DNA of 64,000 nucleotides from Ktedonobacter sp. SOSP1-85 (GTDB taxonomy: Bacteria > Chloroflexota > Ktedonobacteria > Ktedonobacterales > Ktedonobacteraceae). This document shows positions 50,739-60,304 of this stretch, in pieces. The DNA lies in assembly GCF_016587415.1 (NCBI RefSeq), contig NZ_BNJI01000001.1, forward strand, positions 4,131,501 through 4,195,500, written 5' to 3'. The position numbers and the translations under genes are program-made. The notes under the pieces were generated by a model that was not told where the DNA came from, ran no database searches, and saw nothing but the letters and a program-made list of their open reading frames with translations. Each line of letters begins with the position of its first letter. The first letter of the stretch is position 1.

Positions 50739-52163
50739 CTAGCGCGCGCGCGCGGGCTGTTTGGGACCGATGTGAATGGGACGTCCCTCCACGGCCAGGA
50801 CGGCCTCGCGGATACCTTCGCTCAGCGTTGGATGGGGGTGAATGGTCTCGATGATCTCATCAACGGTAAGTTCACCGCGCATCGCAATAGAGAACTCGCT
50901 GATGAGGTTAGTGGCGTCGGGACCGATGATGTGTGCTCCCAGAATCTCGCCGTACTTGCCGCGAATGACCTTGGTAAAGCCATCGGTCTCGCCAATCGCG
51001 ACGGCCTTGCCAATCGCGACCCATGGGAAGCGCTCGATGCGAGCCTCGGGATCCTTCTCCTTCGCCTGGGCCTCGGTCAGGCCGACAAAGGCGATCTCAG
51101 GGAAGGTGTAGATGGGATTGGGGACGACATCGTAGTTCATGCTAGAATCGTGTCCCATGGCGTTGTCGGCGGCAGTCTCGCCCTCGGCTGAGGCTACGTG
51201 CGCCAGGCCCGCGCCCTTGGTCAGGTCGCCAATGGCATAGATACCAGGCAGGTTGGTCTCCATCTTCTCGTTGACGCGTACGCGACCACGATCCATGTCC
51301 AGGCCCTGCTCGATCAGGTGCTCAAGACCGCCAGTGCTGGTGCGGCGGCTTACAGCCATCAAGACATACTCGCCGCTAAAGGTCTGCTCGCCCTGGTCGC
51401 TGGTGGTTTTGACCTGCTTCAGCTTGCCGTCATCTTCGATGCTCTCGACTTTGGCATTGGTCACGATATTGATGCCGCGCTTGCTCAGAATGCGAACGAG
51501 GAGGCGACGTACCTCTTCGTCGACGGGTGCCAGCACATTGGGAAGCATCTCAAGAACGGTCACTTTACTGCCGATGGCATTGAACATACAGGCCAGCTCA
51601 ATGCCGATCACGCCACCACCAACGCAGATGACGCTCTCGGGGACGGCGGGCAGATTCCAGCAGGTATCGCTATTGATGACGTTGCGTCCGTCGATACCGG
51701 GCATAGGAGGCATAAGGGGAACGGAGCCAGTGGCAAGAATGATTTTCTCGGCCTGAAACTCCTCGTGTGAGCCATTACCCTTCTGAACTGAGACGCGGCG
51801 TGAGGCATCTACAACGCCCAGGCCATCATAGACATCGATATTATTGGCTTTCATTAAGCTACCGACGCCACTGGTCATGCGTTTGACGACTTTATCTTTG
51901 AATGCGACGGCCTTGGGCATATGAAAGGTAGGAGCCTGGCCCAGTTCGATGCCCAGATCTCCCACGCTCTCCATGCTATGGAGCACCTCGGCCACATGGA
52001 GCATGGCTTTGGAGGGGATACAACCCACATTCAGGCACGTGCCACCCATATATTGCTTCTCCACGATGGCTACTTTCGCGCCGAGTTGTGCAGCGCGGAT
52101 GGCGGCGACGTAGCCACCAGGTCCTGCACCAATCACCGCTACATCATAGTGTTTATCAGACAT
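50739..52163 (-). CDS. lpdA: Dihydrolipoyl dehydrogenase
   Basis: The 474-residue flavoprotein has the FAD motif VIGAGPGGYVAAIRAAQLGA and the redox disulfide GGTCLNVGCIPSKAML. The NAD motif is CVGGGVIGIELAC, and the active His-Glu lies in HPHPTLSE near the C-terminus. It reoxidises lipoamide of 2-oxoacid dehydrogenase or glycine cleavage complexes. No E1/E2 genes are in the window. It overlaps the preceding alcohol dehydrogenase gene by eight bases, so they may share an mRNA. Confidence 0.95.
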   Translation of the reverse strand: MSDKHYDVAVIGAGPGGYVAAIRAAQLGAKVAIVEKQYMGGTCLNVGCIPSKAMLHVAEVLHSMESVGDLGIELGQAPTFHMPKAVAFKDKVVKRMTSGVGSLMKANNIDVYDGLGVVDASRRVSVQKGNGSHEEFQAEKIILATGSVPLMPPMPGIDGRNVINSDTCWNLPAVPESVICVGGGVIGIELACMFNAIGSKVTVLEMLPNVLAPVDEEVRRLLVRILSKRGINIVTNAKVESIEDDGKLKQVKTTSDQGEQTFSGEYVLMAVSRRTSTGGLEHLIEQGLDMDRGRVRVNEKMETNLPGIYAIGDLTKGAGLAHVASAEGETAADNAMGHDSSMNYDVVPNPIYTFPEIAFVGLTEAQAKEKDPEARIERFPWVAIGKAVAIGETDGFTKVIRGKYGEILGAHIIGPDATNLISEFSIAMRGELTVDEIIETIHPHPTLSEGIREAVLAVEGRPIHIGPKQPARAR

Positions 52164-53208
52164 TGGTTTCTCCTGCTATTTGAAAGAATATCTTTAATGC
52201 TGAGCGTTGTTGCATCAACAGAAGACCTTCATGAAAGCGCTCCAGAGGGAGGCGATGACTAATAAGTTCGGCAACACGTACCTCGCGTGTGCTTAGAAGA
52301 TCGAGCGCAATGCGTAGATCTTCAGGTGAAGAAGAATAGGTGCTCAGTAGGGTAAGCTCGCGTTGATAGATCAGCTCTGGCTCAAAGGGAACGGTACCCG
52401 CGTGGGCGGCAAAGATATGCAGCGCTCCGCCTGCGCGCAGACTGGCAAGCCCCTGCTGGAATGGCTGCATCCCAGGCACGGTGAGGAGCACAGTATCTGC
52501 ACCTCTTCCCGCGGTCAGGGGCGAGAGCAGATTACGCAGACCCTCCGGCTCAGAAGGGGCGTGAAAGACCCCGTCCGCGCCCAATGTGCGCCCACGCTGC
52601 AATCGCTCGTCAAGCAGGTCAACGCCATACACCCGGCAATTCAAGCCTGCACGCTTGCTCAGAGCCTTGATGGCCTGGAGCATGAGTAAGCCAATGGAAC
52701 CCAGTCCCATGACAAGCAGAGCGTCTCCATCGTGCAGAGGTGTCCTGCGTACCGCGCGCACGCAGCAAGCGAGAGGTTCCGTAAATGACCCCTCTTCATC
52801 GCTAAGGGTCGAGGGAAGGACAAGCGTTGCCTGCTGCACATGTGGTGCGGGCACACGAATGTATTCCGCCAGGCCACAGGGATCGATGTTGGATGTCTTA
52901 AATGATGCGCACATAGAGACGTTTCCCCTGCGACAGTAGTGGCACTCACCACACGGCACATGATGCGCTACGACGACGCGTTCTCCAACGTGAAAGGTAT
53001 CGACGGCGCGCCCTTGCGCAACGATTGTCCCAACCAGTTCGTGTCCAAGAATAACGGGGGCAGGTGCCTGGCGTGTGATTTTGAGGATGTCAGAACCGCA
53101 CAGGCCACAGCCGTGTACACGTACAAGAAGTTCGTGATCATTAATAGCTGGCACTGGTCGTTGCTCAACTGCAATGTGATCATGGGCGTGGTAAATAACT
53201 GCTTTCAC
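52156..53208 (-). CDS. Zinc-dependent alcohol dehydrogenase (sorbitol/threonine dehydrogenase group)
   Basis: The 350-residue MDR protein has the catalytic zinc Cys in VHGCGLCGSDILK, the GHELVGTIV segment, and four structural-zinc Cys in CGECHYCRRGNVSMC. The NAD(P) motif is MGLGSIGLLMLQAI. This group oxidises polyols, threonine or other alcohols; the specific substrate cannot be told. It ends eight bases inside lpdA, an unusual neighbour with which it may be cotranscribed. Confidence 0.88.
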   Translation of the reverse strand: MKAVIYHAHDHIAVEQRPVPAINDHELLVRVHGCGLCGSDILKITRQAPAPVILGHELVGTIVAQGRAVDTFHVGERVVVAHHVPCGECHYCRRGNVSMCASFKTSNIDPCGLAEYIRVPAPHVQQATLVLPSTLSDEEGSFTEPLACCVRAVRRTPLHDGDALLVMGLGSIGLLMLQAIKALSKRAGLNCRVYGVDLLDERLQRGRTLGADGVFHAPSEPEGLRNLLSPLTAGRGADTVLLTVPGMQPFQQGLASLRAGGALHIFAAHAGTVPFEPELIYQRELTLLSTYSSSPEDLRIALDLLSTREVRVAELISHRLPLERFHEGLLLMQQRSALKIFFQIAGETNV

Positions 53209-53390
53209 ATCGATTCCCGGTTGACCGGCCCCTTCTGTGAGAGAATAACTTCCTGTCAGTATACCACGTTTACGCGCCTGCAGGTATGGCGGCGGATCAA
53301 TGTGCAGGGCATCCCCATTCTCCTCTAGCTCCAGTCTTGTTTGCTGCTTACGCCCTTACCCAGCAGGCCAGCGCGGTGGGCTGAGGCAAC

Positions 53391-54671
53391 TTACCAGCTA
53401 TAGGCGTCGATATAGACCACGGCATTGTAACCAAAGAGGATAATGCCAACCTTGGTGGCGGGGCCTTGTATATTTGAGGGCACAGTAAAAGATACGGAAT
53501 ACCATGTCTGAGCGTTGTTGACCAGGGCAGTATCGCTATCCGCCGTAGACTTATACCATGTATCATTCTGGTCAGCGATATAGAGACTGGCTTCCACATT
53601 GCTGCCCTGCGTCTTGAGAATATAGGTCCTCACGGTCTGCCCGGCATTGAGGGTCTTCGGCAGTTGACCAGTCTCAAAGGTAGGATAGCTCTGGTTATTG
53701 TCGGAGTCATACGACACCATCAAAACATGGCTGCCATCTTTCGCGCTGCTGGTTGAAAGATTCTTGAGCGCCGAAACGGTTCCATCAGGATCGCTATGTA
53801 CCCAACCATCCAGCCCACCATCCTCAAAGGAAATAATACCAGTTGAGGTGACCGGAGGCTTCGCGACCTGTGTAGGAGGCGTCGTCGGAACAACGGCTGG
53901 TTGCGTGGGCTTTACTTTAGTAGGTGTCTTCGTGGGACTATGGGTTGCTGTCGATGTTTGAATCGGTGTGATCTGGATGCCAGACGTGCCGATAGGCGTT
54001 GCGACAGAAGTAATGTGTTGTTGCGTCTCCTGCGTGGGCAGAGAGGGCATGAGATTCACTTGCTGGAGCAGCCAGGAAATGCCAGCGACACCAAGCAACG
54101 CCAGGCAGATGATAATCTGGACAGAATAGCGTCTCTTGCTTGAGCCGGAGCTTTTACGAGGCGGGCCTGGTGGAATGTGCACAATCCCCAGTGTTGTCTG
54201 AGATGGCGTGACAGCGTTGGGGATTGTGCTCGCGGAAGCACTTGCCTGGAGCAGAAGCAACTTCTCATCGAGTTTGTTCGTTGTTCTCGCCTTTGCTACT
54301 GGCGCGCTCTGGATACCAGATTGGGAGACGTGACTGCTCGCCCACGCGCCCGGTATCTGTGGGTAAGTGAGCGGTTGTGGCGCGACCATGTCAGGATGAA
54401 ATCCCTTGTCGCCAGGAATCCCCAACGGCTGGGAATGAGTAACGATAGGCTCGGCATTGGCGTCAGCCTGTACTGGGTCTTGTTCTAACCTTTTGAGGTT
54501 ACTCAGCCAGCTACCAGGTAATGGTGGCGGCTCATTCGTAGAAGCAGGAGGCGCGACATCTTCTCCATCAATCGGCCCCGGAAACGACTGATTATAGCGT
54601 GTCCCTAATTGATCTAGTAGCCCTTCTAATCTCCTGGAGTTTGAGGTTGTATCAGAAGATCCTTCCTCCAT
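53391..54671 (-). CDS. Membrane-anchored protein with beta-rich ligand-binding-like domain
   Basis: From the ATG at 54669-54671 (AAAGGA six bases upstream) it has 426 residues. A long Pro/Gln-rich cytoplasmic part precedes one membrane helix (VQIIICLALLGVAGISWLL, about residue 195). A Thr/Pro-rich linker (THSPTKTPTKVKPTQP) leads to a domain starting GIISFEDGGLDGWV, a form common in carbohydrate-binding modules (family 4/9-like) of surface proteins. No enzyme motif is present. The function is unknown; it probably binds extracellular material. Confidence 0.7.
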   Translation of the reverse strand: MEEGSSDTTSNSRRLEGLLDQLGTRYNQSFPGPIDGEDVAPPASTNEPPPLPGSWLSNLKRLEQDPVQADANAEPIVTHSQPLGIPGDKGFHPDMVAPQPLTYPQIPGAWASSHVSQSGIQSAPVAKARTTNKLDEKLLLLQASASASTIPNAVTPSQTTLGIVHIPPGPPRKSSGSSKRRYSVQIIICLALLGVAGISWLLQQVNLMPSLPTQETQQHITSVATPIGTSGIQITPIQTSTATHSPTKTPTKVKPTQPAVVPTTPPTQVAKPPVTSTGIISFEDGGLDGWVHSDPDGTVSALKNLSTSSAKDGSHVLMVSYDSDNNQSYPTFETGQLPKTLNAGQTVRTYILKTQGSNVEASLYIADQNDTWYKSTADSDTALVNNAQTWYSVSFTVPSNIQGPATKVGIILFGYNAVVYIDAYSW

Positions 54672-55163
54672 GGCAAATCCTTTCTTGAGTAGATCATGCA
54701 TAGAGAAGATAATTACTCAGTTAGAAATATCAAATAAGTGCATTTAAGTATAGCATAGGTTAGCCAGTCTATAAGGGAGATTCGAGGGACGGATAGTACA
54801 AGATAGCTACCAGGGCGCGGAAATAGCCGCATGATGACAAGCAATCAGGTAGTTACACGTGCTTTTAGAGTCGCGCTGGCCAACTCACGTATCCTGCGTT
54901 GATGTTCCTGGAGCTTAAGAAGACTCCGTGGTCATGAGTCATTTCGCGAGGGTATAAAACACGTGTGACAATGGATTGTGTTTTTCATCCACACGTCAGA
55001 GGTCTTTTTTCTGATGACATTTTGGGCTTTGAGCCCACCTTACCCCGTCTCTTGAGAGCGGGGTAAGGTGTGTCCGGGCTTTAGCCTTTGCTTATTGAAC
55101 AAATGTTTCAGGCATGTTATACTCAGTATTAGGAGTAGCACACGGGGCAAGGAGGAAGCAGAC

Positions 55164-56663
55164 ATGGCTAAGGCGACCAGCACGATACGATCGGCATTGC
55201 ACTACCAGCCGCAGCATGCTGAAGTCTTTGCGGCTAATCAGGCCCTCTTCAACCGTGTCGTCGCCTTCTACTTCGAGTGTATCCAGGCTCATGAAGGCCT
55301 CCTGGCTCTCACAAACAAAGAGGCCCTCACGGCGCTGGAAAGACTCACCCATGCGACAGAGGCAAACCCGGCGCCCATCATGCCGCTCACGGACATCGCC
55401 CCAGATATCCCGGCCATGTTTCGTCGTGCCGCCATCAATGCGGCGCTTGGTTCTGCTCGCTCCTTCTTTTCCTCGCTCAAAAAATGGCGAGCGCGCAAGG
55501 AGAAACACGAATTAAAGAAGCCCCGCAAGGGCAAAAAGTCGAAGCCGTTCCGAGAGCGACCACCGGTCCCACCACGTAGTTGGAACAAGTCGGTTCCCTT
55601 CTACGCGAGCCAGTGGAAAGAGCGCTGTGATCACTGCATCCTGCTCAAGGTCTGGACCGGGACGTGTTGGTCCTGGCTCAAGGTTGCTCTGCTCTCACGC
55701 GATCTCCCTGAAGGTTTCCAGATGGGGAGCCCTTCCCTGGTTCGCAGGGGAAAGCAGTGGTGGCTGCATACTCCCATCGAAAAGACCTTCGCTGCTCCCG
55801 CCAACGTTGAGCAGCAGATCACGACCAATCCCCAGACCCGCATCTGTGCGGTCGATCTCAATCTCGACCAGCACATAGCCGTATGCAGCGTCCAGACAGT
55901 TGAAGGCACCATCCTGGCCACCTCCTTCATCGGAAATGGCACAGAGATAGCGGGCTTTAGGAAGTTGCTGCTTGGACGCATTGCGCGCAACCGATCACAG
56001 ACTGGCATCCTGGCGGAGAATGAACAGGACAATGCCGACCTTTGGCGCAAAATCCGCCATCTTGATGAACACATCGCGCACCTGGTCAGCGCTCGCATTG
56101 TCCAGTTCGCCAAGGAACATCAGGCCAGCATCCTGGTCTTTGAGCACCTGGGCAATCTCCAGCCAGAAAAGGGAAAGTATTCGCGTCGTGGCAATACGAA
56201 GCGAGCCTACTGGATGAAAGGGCGCATTTTCCGCTACAGCAAATATAAGGCGTGGAATGCAAGCGGCATCATCACCAGCCGGGTCAATCCGCGCAATACC
56301 AGCAGACACTGTCATCGCTGCCACGCCGCTGTCATTCGCTACAAGCAGGGACAGCCAGAATCGGGCTATACTCCCGGCGCTGCTCTGGTCGTCTGCCCAC
56401 AGTGCCAGATGCGCGGACACGCCGACCGTAATGCCAGTCTCAAGATCGGTCAGCGCTTGTTTGAGCGCTATGCAGAACCCTTCAAAGAAAAGCCTCATAC
56501 TGCTGTGCGACGTGCAGGCAGAGTCTCGAAAGAGACAGGTGTTGCTCTCTCCCAAGACGCCAAATGTCAAAAGGGACCATCCATCTCTGAGGCTAGGCAT
56601 GGAGAACGCAACGTGCATGGCACCGCGCAACAGGGAACGCTCTGGATGGACGAGCGACCCTGA
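55164..56663 (+). CDS. tnpB: TnpB-like RNA-guided endonuclease
   Basis: From the ATG at 55164 (AAGGAGG eight bases upstream) it has 499 residues, longer than the usual 350-450. RuvC residues are D231 (AVDLNLDQHIAV), E327 (LVFEHLGN) and D421 (GHADRNASLKI). A zinc ribbon has C383-xx-C386 and C411-xx-C414. The N-terminus is a helical/WED-type region with a basic stretch (RKEKHELKKPRKGKKSKP). An extra tail of about 75 residues follows the last RuvC motif and probably overlaps the guide RNA gene. Active site looks intact. Confidence 0.9.
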   Translation: MAKATSTIRSALHYQPQHAEVFAANQALFNRVVAFYFECIQAHEGLLALTNKEALTALERLTHATEANPAPIMPLTDIAPDIPAMFRRAAINAALGSARSFFSSLKKWRARKEKHELKKPRKGKKSKPFRERPPVPPRSWNKSVPFYASQWKERCDHCILLKVWTGTCWSWLKVALLSRDLPEGFQMGSPSLVRRGKQWWLHTPIEKTFAAPANVEQQITTNPQTRICAVDLNLDQHIAVCSVQTVEGTILATSFIGNGTEIAGFRKLLLGRIARNRSQTGILAENEQDNADLWRKIRHLDEHIAHLVSARIVQFAKEHQASILVFEHLGNLQPEKGKYSRRGNTKRAYWMKGRIFRYSKYKAWNASGIITSRVNPRNTSRHCHRCHAAVIRYKQGQPESGYTPGAALVVCPQCQMRGHADRNASLKIGQRLFERYAEPFKEKPHTAVRRAGRVSKETGVALSQDAKCQKGPSISEARHGERNVHGTAQQGTLWMDERP

Positions 56664-56790
56664 GCTATTCCTCCCCCACTACGGCAGTCACGCCGAGTAG
56701 AGGCTACGCCTCACCTACTCAGAATGCCGACTACGGAAGAGTGGCAGAAGCTGCTCGGTTTCAACCGATGCGGAGTGTCACAATACTCAA
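56600..56790 (+). ncRNA. Predicted TnpB guide RNA (omega/reRNA) scaffold
   Basis: In TnpB elements the scaffold RNA spans the end of tnpB and the right end. Here the stretch after the stop can form GAGTAGAGGCTACGCCTCACCTACTC-type stems, a GCCGACTACGG... stem and a GCTCGGTTTCAACCGATGC hairpin. The guide would be the flank just past the right end. Boundaries are inferred; no family alignment was possible. Confidence 0.4.
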
Positions 56791-57134
56791 GCCATCTTCA
56801 TCAAAATTAGAGATGTCTCATTCCTTCGCGCCGCAGGTGCGAAGGTGTACTTGGTAAAAGACCTGTATGCTCTGAGGAATGGAGGAAAGAATGGCCTTTT
56901 TGGCCTAACAGAGATGCCGAGTCGTGATCATGTATGGTAAGAATCGTATCTATAAGTAAGAGACATACATAACTACTCTATTTCATAGACTTGTCTTGAT
57001 TACACTCGGGAACGGAAGAGGTTTTGTGGCGATCTCCCTGGTCGCCAGTGCGCTTCAATGTGTGTGCAGGACAGATTTATGAGTACACATGTTTGACTCA
57101 ATAGTGGTATATCGATGTACAAAAGGACAAACCT

Positions 57135-57302
57135 ATGACAACTACAGGGGAATTGCGTGCAATTATTGAGGACCTGGAGCTGGTAGATATCGGTGATGCT
57201 GCCAGTTACCTGGGTGAGGATGTTTGTAGGGAAGAGGATATTACGCTTAATGAGCAGTCAGCCTTGCCCGCACTGAATGATTTTGGATCTTTTTGTGCGT
57301 AA
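57135..57302 (+). CDS. 55-residue acidic peptide, possible RiPP-type precursor
   Basis: The peptide begins MTTTGELRAIIEDLELVDIG, has a very acidic middle (GEDVCREEDI) and ends NDFGSFCA. AAAGGA stands seven bases before the ATG and an imperfect stem with a T-rich tail follows, so it looks like a single-gene transcription unit. An acidic, Leu/Asp/Glu-rich front and a short Cys-containing end resemble leader-core precursors of modified peptides. No modification enzyme lies next to it, so the class is open. It could equally be a small regulatory protein. Confidence 0.55.
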   Translation: MTTTGELRAIIEDLELVDIGDAASYLGEDVCREEDITLNEQSALPALNDFGSFCA

Positions 57303-57412
57303 TTGCTTGCCTGGCTCATGCATTTCGCGTTCTGTATGTACCCTTGCTACATAGCGCGATGGCCGCATCTCTCACTTATATTCTCAAAAACTAACTATAG
57401 TATATATATGAA

Positions 57413-57456
57413 AGCGCCTGCCTCTCTATTTATGTAAAAGGAATAGGGGGCAGGCT
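57413..57456. terminator. Terminator between the small peptide and the phosphoesterase
   Basis: GCCTGCCTCTCTATT pairs imperfectly with AATAGGGGGCAGGC; TTCTCTTTT follows on the plus strand. It serves convergent genes. Confidence 0.55.
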
Positions 57457-57469
57457 TCTCTTTTGCTAT

Positions 57470-58180
57470 TTAGTAGCGAGCGTTGCTCAGGATTTTGGCG
57501 CGTTTATCAGAATGAGGAATACCGCACTTTTTCAACTGTTTGATGACCTTATCCAGACTGTATTCGACACGTCTAATCTCCGGCTCCCATGTTCCATTAC
57601 GCCAGTTAAGAATGCCATAGGAGGCGCGAACATCTTCATCGCGTGGCAGCCCACAACTGCCTACATCGAAGAGGAGGAGGGAGTGCCAGCGACGGATATA
57701 GGGAATGTGGAGATGCCCAAAGACAAGCGCCCCCACGTTCTGCTCAACGCTCGCTAAAAGTTCAGTAAGCTCCTCGTCCTGAGCGTTGGGAAAAATGGCC
57801 TGTTCGATATTCAGCGGGTTGGCATGTACAACAAGAATATCGCTGCCATCAGGATTGTGGACGCGGTGTGAGAAGGGCAACTGGGCCAGGTAGTCGATTC
57901 CCTCACGACCGATCTGCTCACGCGTCCAGGCGATGATATTGCGTTTTTTGGGGCCACTTACCCCGTTGTCGTCAACGACCTCTTTATCCACATTGCCTTG
58001 AATAACGGGGCAGTGGAGACCCTGCACGATATCCAGCACCTCTTTAGGGCGCGGCCCATTGAGGCAGAGATCGCCTGCGATAATAATCTGGTCAACCGGA
58101 GGCTGGCTATCCAGGTCCTGTAAGACTGCCTCTAGTGCGACCTGGTTGCCGTGTATATCTGAGATAATTGCTATACGCAT
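57470..58180 (-). CDS. Metallophosphoesterase (calcineurin-like)
   Basis: The 236-residue protein has the binuclear metal motifs: ISDIHGNQVALEAVL, IIAGDLCLNGP, GNVDKE, VVHANP and FGHLHIPYIRR. This is the YfcE/PrpE-like phosphodiesterase/phosphatase fold. The substrate is unknown. It stands alone; another family member is at 60448 with a truncated copy after it. Confidence 0.87.
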   Translation of the reverse strand: MRIAIISDIHGNQVALEAVLQDLDSQPPVDQIIIAGDLCLNGPRPKEVLDIVQGLHCPVIQGNVDKEVVDDNGVSGPKKRNIIAWTREQIGREGIDYLAQLPFSHRVHNPDGSDILVVHANPLNIEQAIFPNAQDEELTELLASVEQNVGALVFGHLHIPYIRRWHSLLLFDVGSCGLPRDEDVRASYGILNWRNGTWEPEIRRVEYSLDKVIKQLKKCGIPHSDKRAKILSNARY

Positions 58181-58305
58181 AGCTATTACGATTCCATTTT
58201 TCTGCGCTGGTTCTCTATCTATGAGTTTAACTACATCGAGCTACTATCAGACATTATATCCCACAGTTGTGGGAATGCGAGAAGAATATTGTGGAAATTC
58301 TTCAG

Positions 58306-58368
58306 GGGTAAGGAGTGTGTACATGGAAAACGGGCTAAGCCCGTTTTCCATGTACACACTCCTTACCC
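58306..58368. terminator. About 30-bp perfect inverted repeat
   Basis: Arms starting GGGTAAGGAGTGTGTACATG and ending with its complement meet at CGGGCTAAGCCCG. It lies upstream of the phosphoesterase gene and downstream of the lipoprotein gene. No U-tract. Confidence 0.5.
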
Positions 58369-58475
58369 TAATGGCTTGCGCAGCAAGCCGAGGCGGGACC
58401 GGTTGCGCTATTTACTTTCGTAAGGAATGTCTGGAGTCATATAAAAGTTCTTGAGTTCGTAAAAGTCAGCATTTT

Positions 58476-58542
58476 TATTGACCTCGTAGGAGAAACAAAC
58501 CTCAGCGAGAGCATGGTTTAGTTGTCTCTTACGAGGTCAATA
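58476..58542. terminator. Long imperfect hairpin after the lipoprotein gene
   Basis: TATTGACCTCGTA pairs with TACGAGGTCAATA; the stem continues through GAGA/TCTC and AAACC/GGTTT with small bulges, 16 bases past the stop codon. Confidence 0.55.
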
Positions 58543-58557
58543 AGTAGCGGCATGATC

Positions 58558-59892
58558 TTATGCCATGCCGAAGGACAGCCCGGAGATGTAGGGCAGGTTG
58601 AGCAACGATTGACCTGTGGCAACCCCTACCTGATACTGGTTGATGTTGGCACCATCATAGACCAGGAAGTGTGTTCCATCCTGCCAGTAGATCAAATTTC
58701 CGCTATTATTAGGAGTGGCGAGCGTATAGGGCTGCTTCTGGTTAAGCCCATCGACGGTATACAGCGCCTTGTTGACACTGGCATCGCCAGCAGGCTGAAC
58801 GCTTCGCTGCATCATGAACAGAGAGCAATGCTGGCCATCAGGTGCCCACTGGATGCGCGTATCCATGATTAAAGCATTGGCGGGCAGATCCTGCGAAATG
58901 GTGGTAGCTGTGCTATTTGCCAGATTGACCCGCTGAATGATGCTGGTTTTAGGACTATTGGCATTCGCATCTACAATCGATTGTTCAATCAACTGCGTCC
59001 CATCGGGCGAAATGTCCCATCCCGGCGTTTCAAAGTAGCCATAACCAGCGGGCAACTGGCCCATTGGGCAGTAGGTTTCGTTCCCCTCATCGGCAATTTT
59101 TGTTGCGGCCGCACCAGGATTGGTCAAGGAATGGCTATAAATAGCATACTGGCCATTGACGAAGGTCTGATAGTAGAGCAGACCATTGCGGACAAGCATG
59201 GGTTCTCTGGTGGTCCTGAAATTGAGATTTGGGATACTGGACGCAGAAATCGTCAGAGCAAACGAGCTGGTGGTAAAGTCATAGGTATAGATATCGGCGG
59301 CAAAAGCGGTATCGTTGGTCAGAGAGGCAGCCCCCATCAGATGAGTATCGTCCGCTTTCACCAGGGCATTCCAGGGACCAGCATAAGGAATACCGCTCTT
59401 GGTAGTTGTTTGTTGTCCTGGAAGCGTAGGAGATGTGATCTGGAGTGTGGCAGTATTTAGAATGAATAATTGACTTCCACGGCTATAACTGATACCCATA
59501 GAACAGCCAGCTCCGCCAATACCGGAATTTAGTACTTTTAGTGTAAAAACAAGAAACATATCATGATCAAACCAGAGAAAGTTGTTATAAAAAGAATTCC
59601 CTGGAGGGTCTTGAATCTGGTCAAATTTGGTAGCCTGCTTTGGGGTGCCGCCATGCAGTGAAAGCCAGATCTGGTGGTTTTTTACAAAAGCATAATCGTT
59701 GTACAAAGCGCCCGTAGCTACTGTTGGCTGTGGTGTGGCCGTGGCTACTGTTGACTGCGGCGTGGGAGTGACTGCGCTAGTATCGGGTGGTGTTGTGCCT
59801 GTGCTGGAGGGGGTGCCACAAGCGGCGCAGAGGAGGCAGAGGGTGAGCGCGATAAGCCAGAGATAAGATAGGCGCAAGCGATTGTCCTTCAT
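58558..59892 (-). CDS. Lipoprotein with beta-propeller-like domain
   Basis: From the ATG at 59892 the leader is KDNRLRLSYLWLIALTLCLLCAAC, with a lipobox LCAAC at residue 25 (the Cys would carry the lipid). An ATG at 59919 adds nine residues; AAAGGA lies 12 bases before the chosen start. A Thr/Pro-rich linker with three PTPQ/ATPQP-like repeats is followed by a large domain with repeated short beta segments (e.g. YAFVKNHQIWLSLHGGTPKQATKF). It resembles the anchored protein at 14841. Function unknown. Confidence 0.72.
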   Translation of the reverse strand: MKDNRLRLSYLWLIALTLCLLCAACGTPSSTGTTPPDTSAVTPTPQSTVATATPQPTVATGALYNDYAFVKNHQIWLSLHGGTPKQATKFDQIQDPPGNSFYNNFLWFDHDMFLVFTLKVLNSGIGGAGCSMGISYSRGSQLFILNTATLQITSPTLPGQQTTTKSGIPYAGPWNALVKADDTHLMGAASLTNDTAFAADIYTYDFTTSSFALTISASSIPNLNFRTTREPMLVRNGLLYYQTFVNGQYAIYSHSLTNPGAAATKIADEGNETYCPMGQLPAGYGYFETPGWDISPDGTQLIEQSIVDANANSPKTSIIQRVNLANSTATTISQDLPANALIMDTRIQWAPDGQHCSLFMMQRSVQPAGDASVNKALYTVDGLNQKQPYTLATPNNSGNLIYWQDGTHFLVYDGANINQYQVGVATGQSLLNLPYISGLSFGMA

Positions 59893-60304
59893 CGGCTTTG
59901 TAATTCCTTTGCGTGACATGAAAATCTTGTGTCAAGATAAAACCATATTGAGGGATATAAGATTGGTTTACAGTTCCAGAGCACATAATAAACAGGAAAA
60001 GACCTGAGCGAACGTAAAAATGTCACAACCTGAATGCGAAATTACTCACAAAAGGCCAACAGGAGTATCTATTGGAACATCTCTCAGGTGGCACTGGAAT
60101 CTAACGCCTCGGATTTTCCTCAAAAATTGTTGCGCACCAAGCATGTTTTTCACTTCCTTTAAATAGACAAAGGGGTATACTCAAACGTAAAGATATCTGG
60201 ACAATACATGTTGTAGTGCCTGCCGGAATTCAAGTAATGCAAGCACACTTCACTTACATGGCGGTAGGGGACGCCCCTGGTTTTACTACAAACGAGCAGG
60301 CTGC
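59893..60304. other. Intergenic region, no gene recognised
   Basis: Between divergent genes. No convincing promoter pair, RNA or repeat was recognised, although it should contain both promoters. Confidence 0.35.

Larger units (their letters stand above)
55024..56790 (+). mobile_element. IS200/IS605-type element carrying tnpB, no tnpA
   Basis: The probable left end has GGGCTTTGAGCCC (55024-55036) and a 12-base stem CACCTTACCCCG/CGGGGTAAGGTG (55036-55070). The right end lies after tnpB in a region with stems around GAGTAGAGGCTACGCCTC and GCTCGGTTTCAACCGA. No tnpA is present, so it is a TnpB-only (IS1341-like) unit. The right limit is approximate. Confidence 0.55.
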
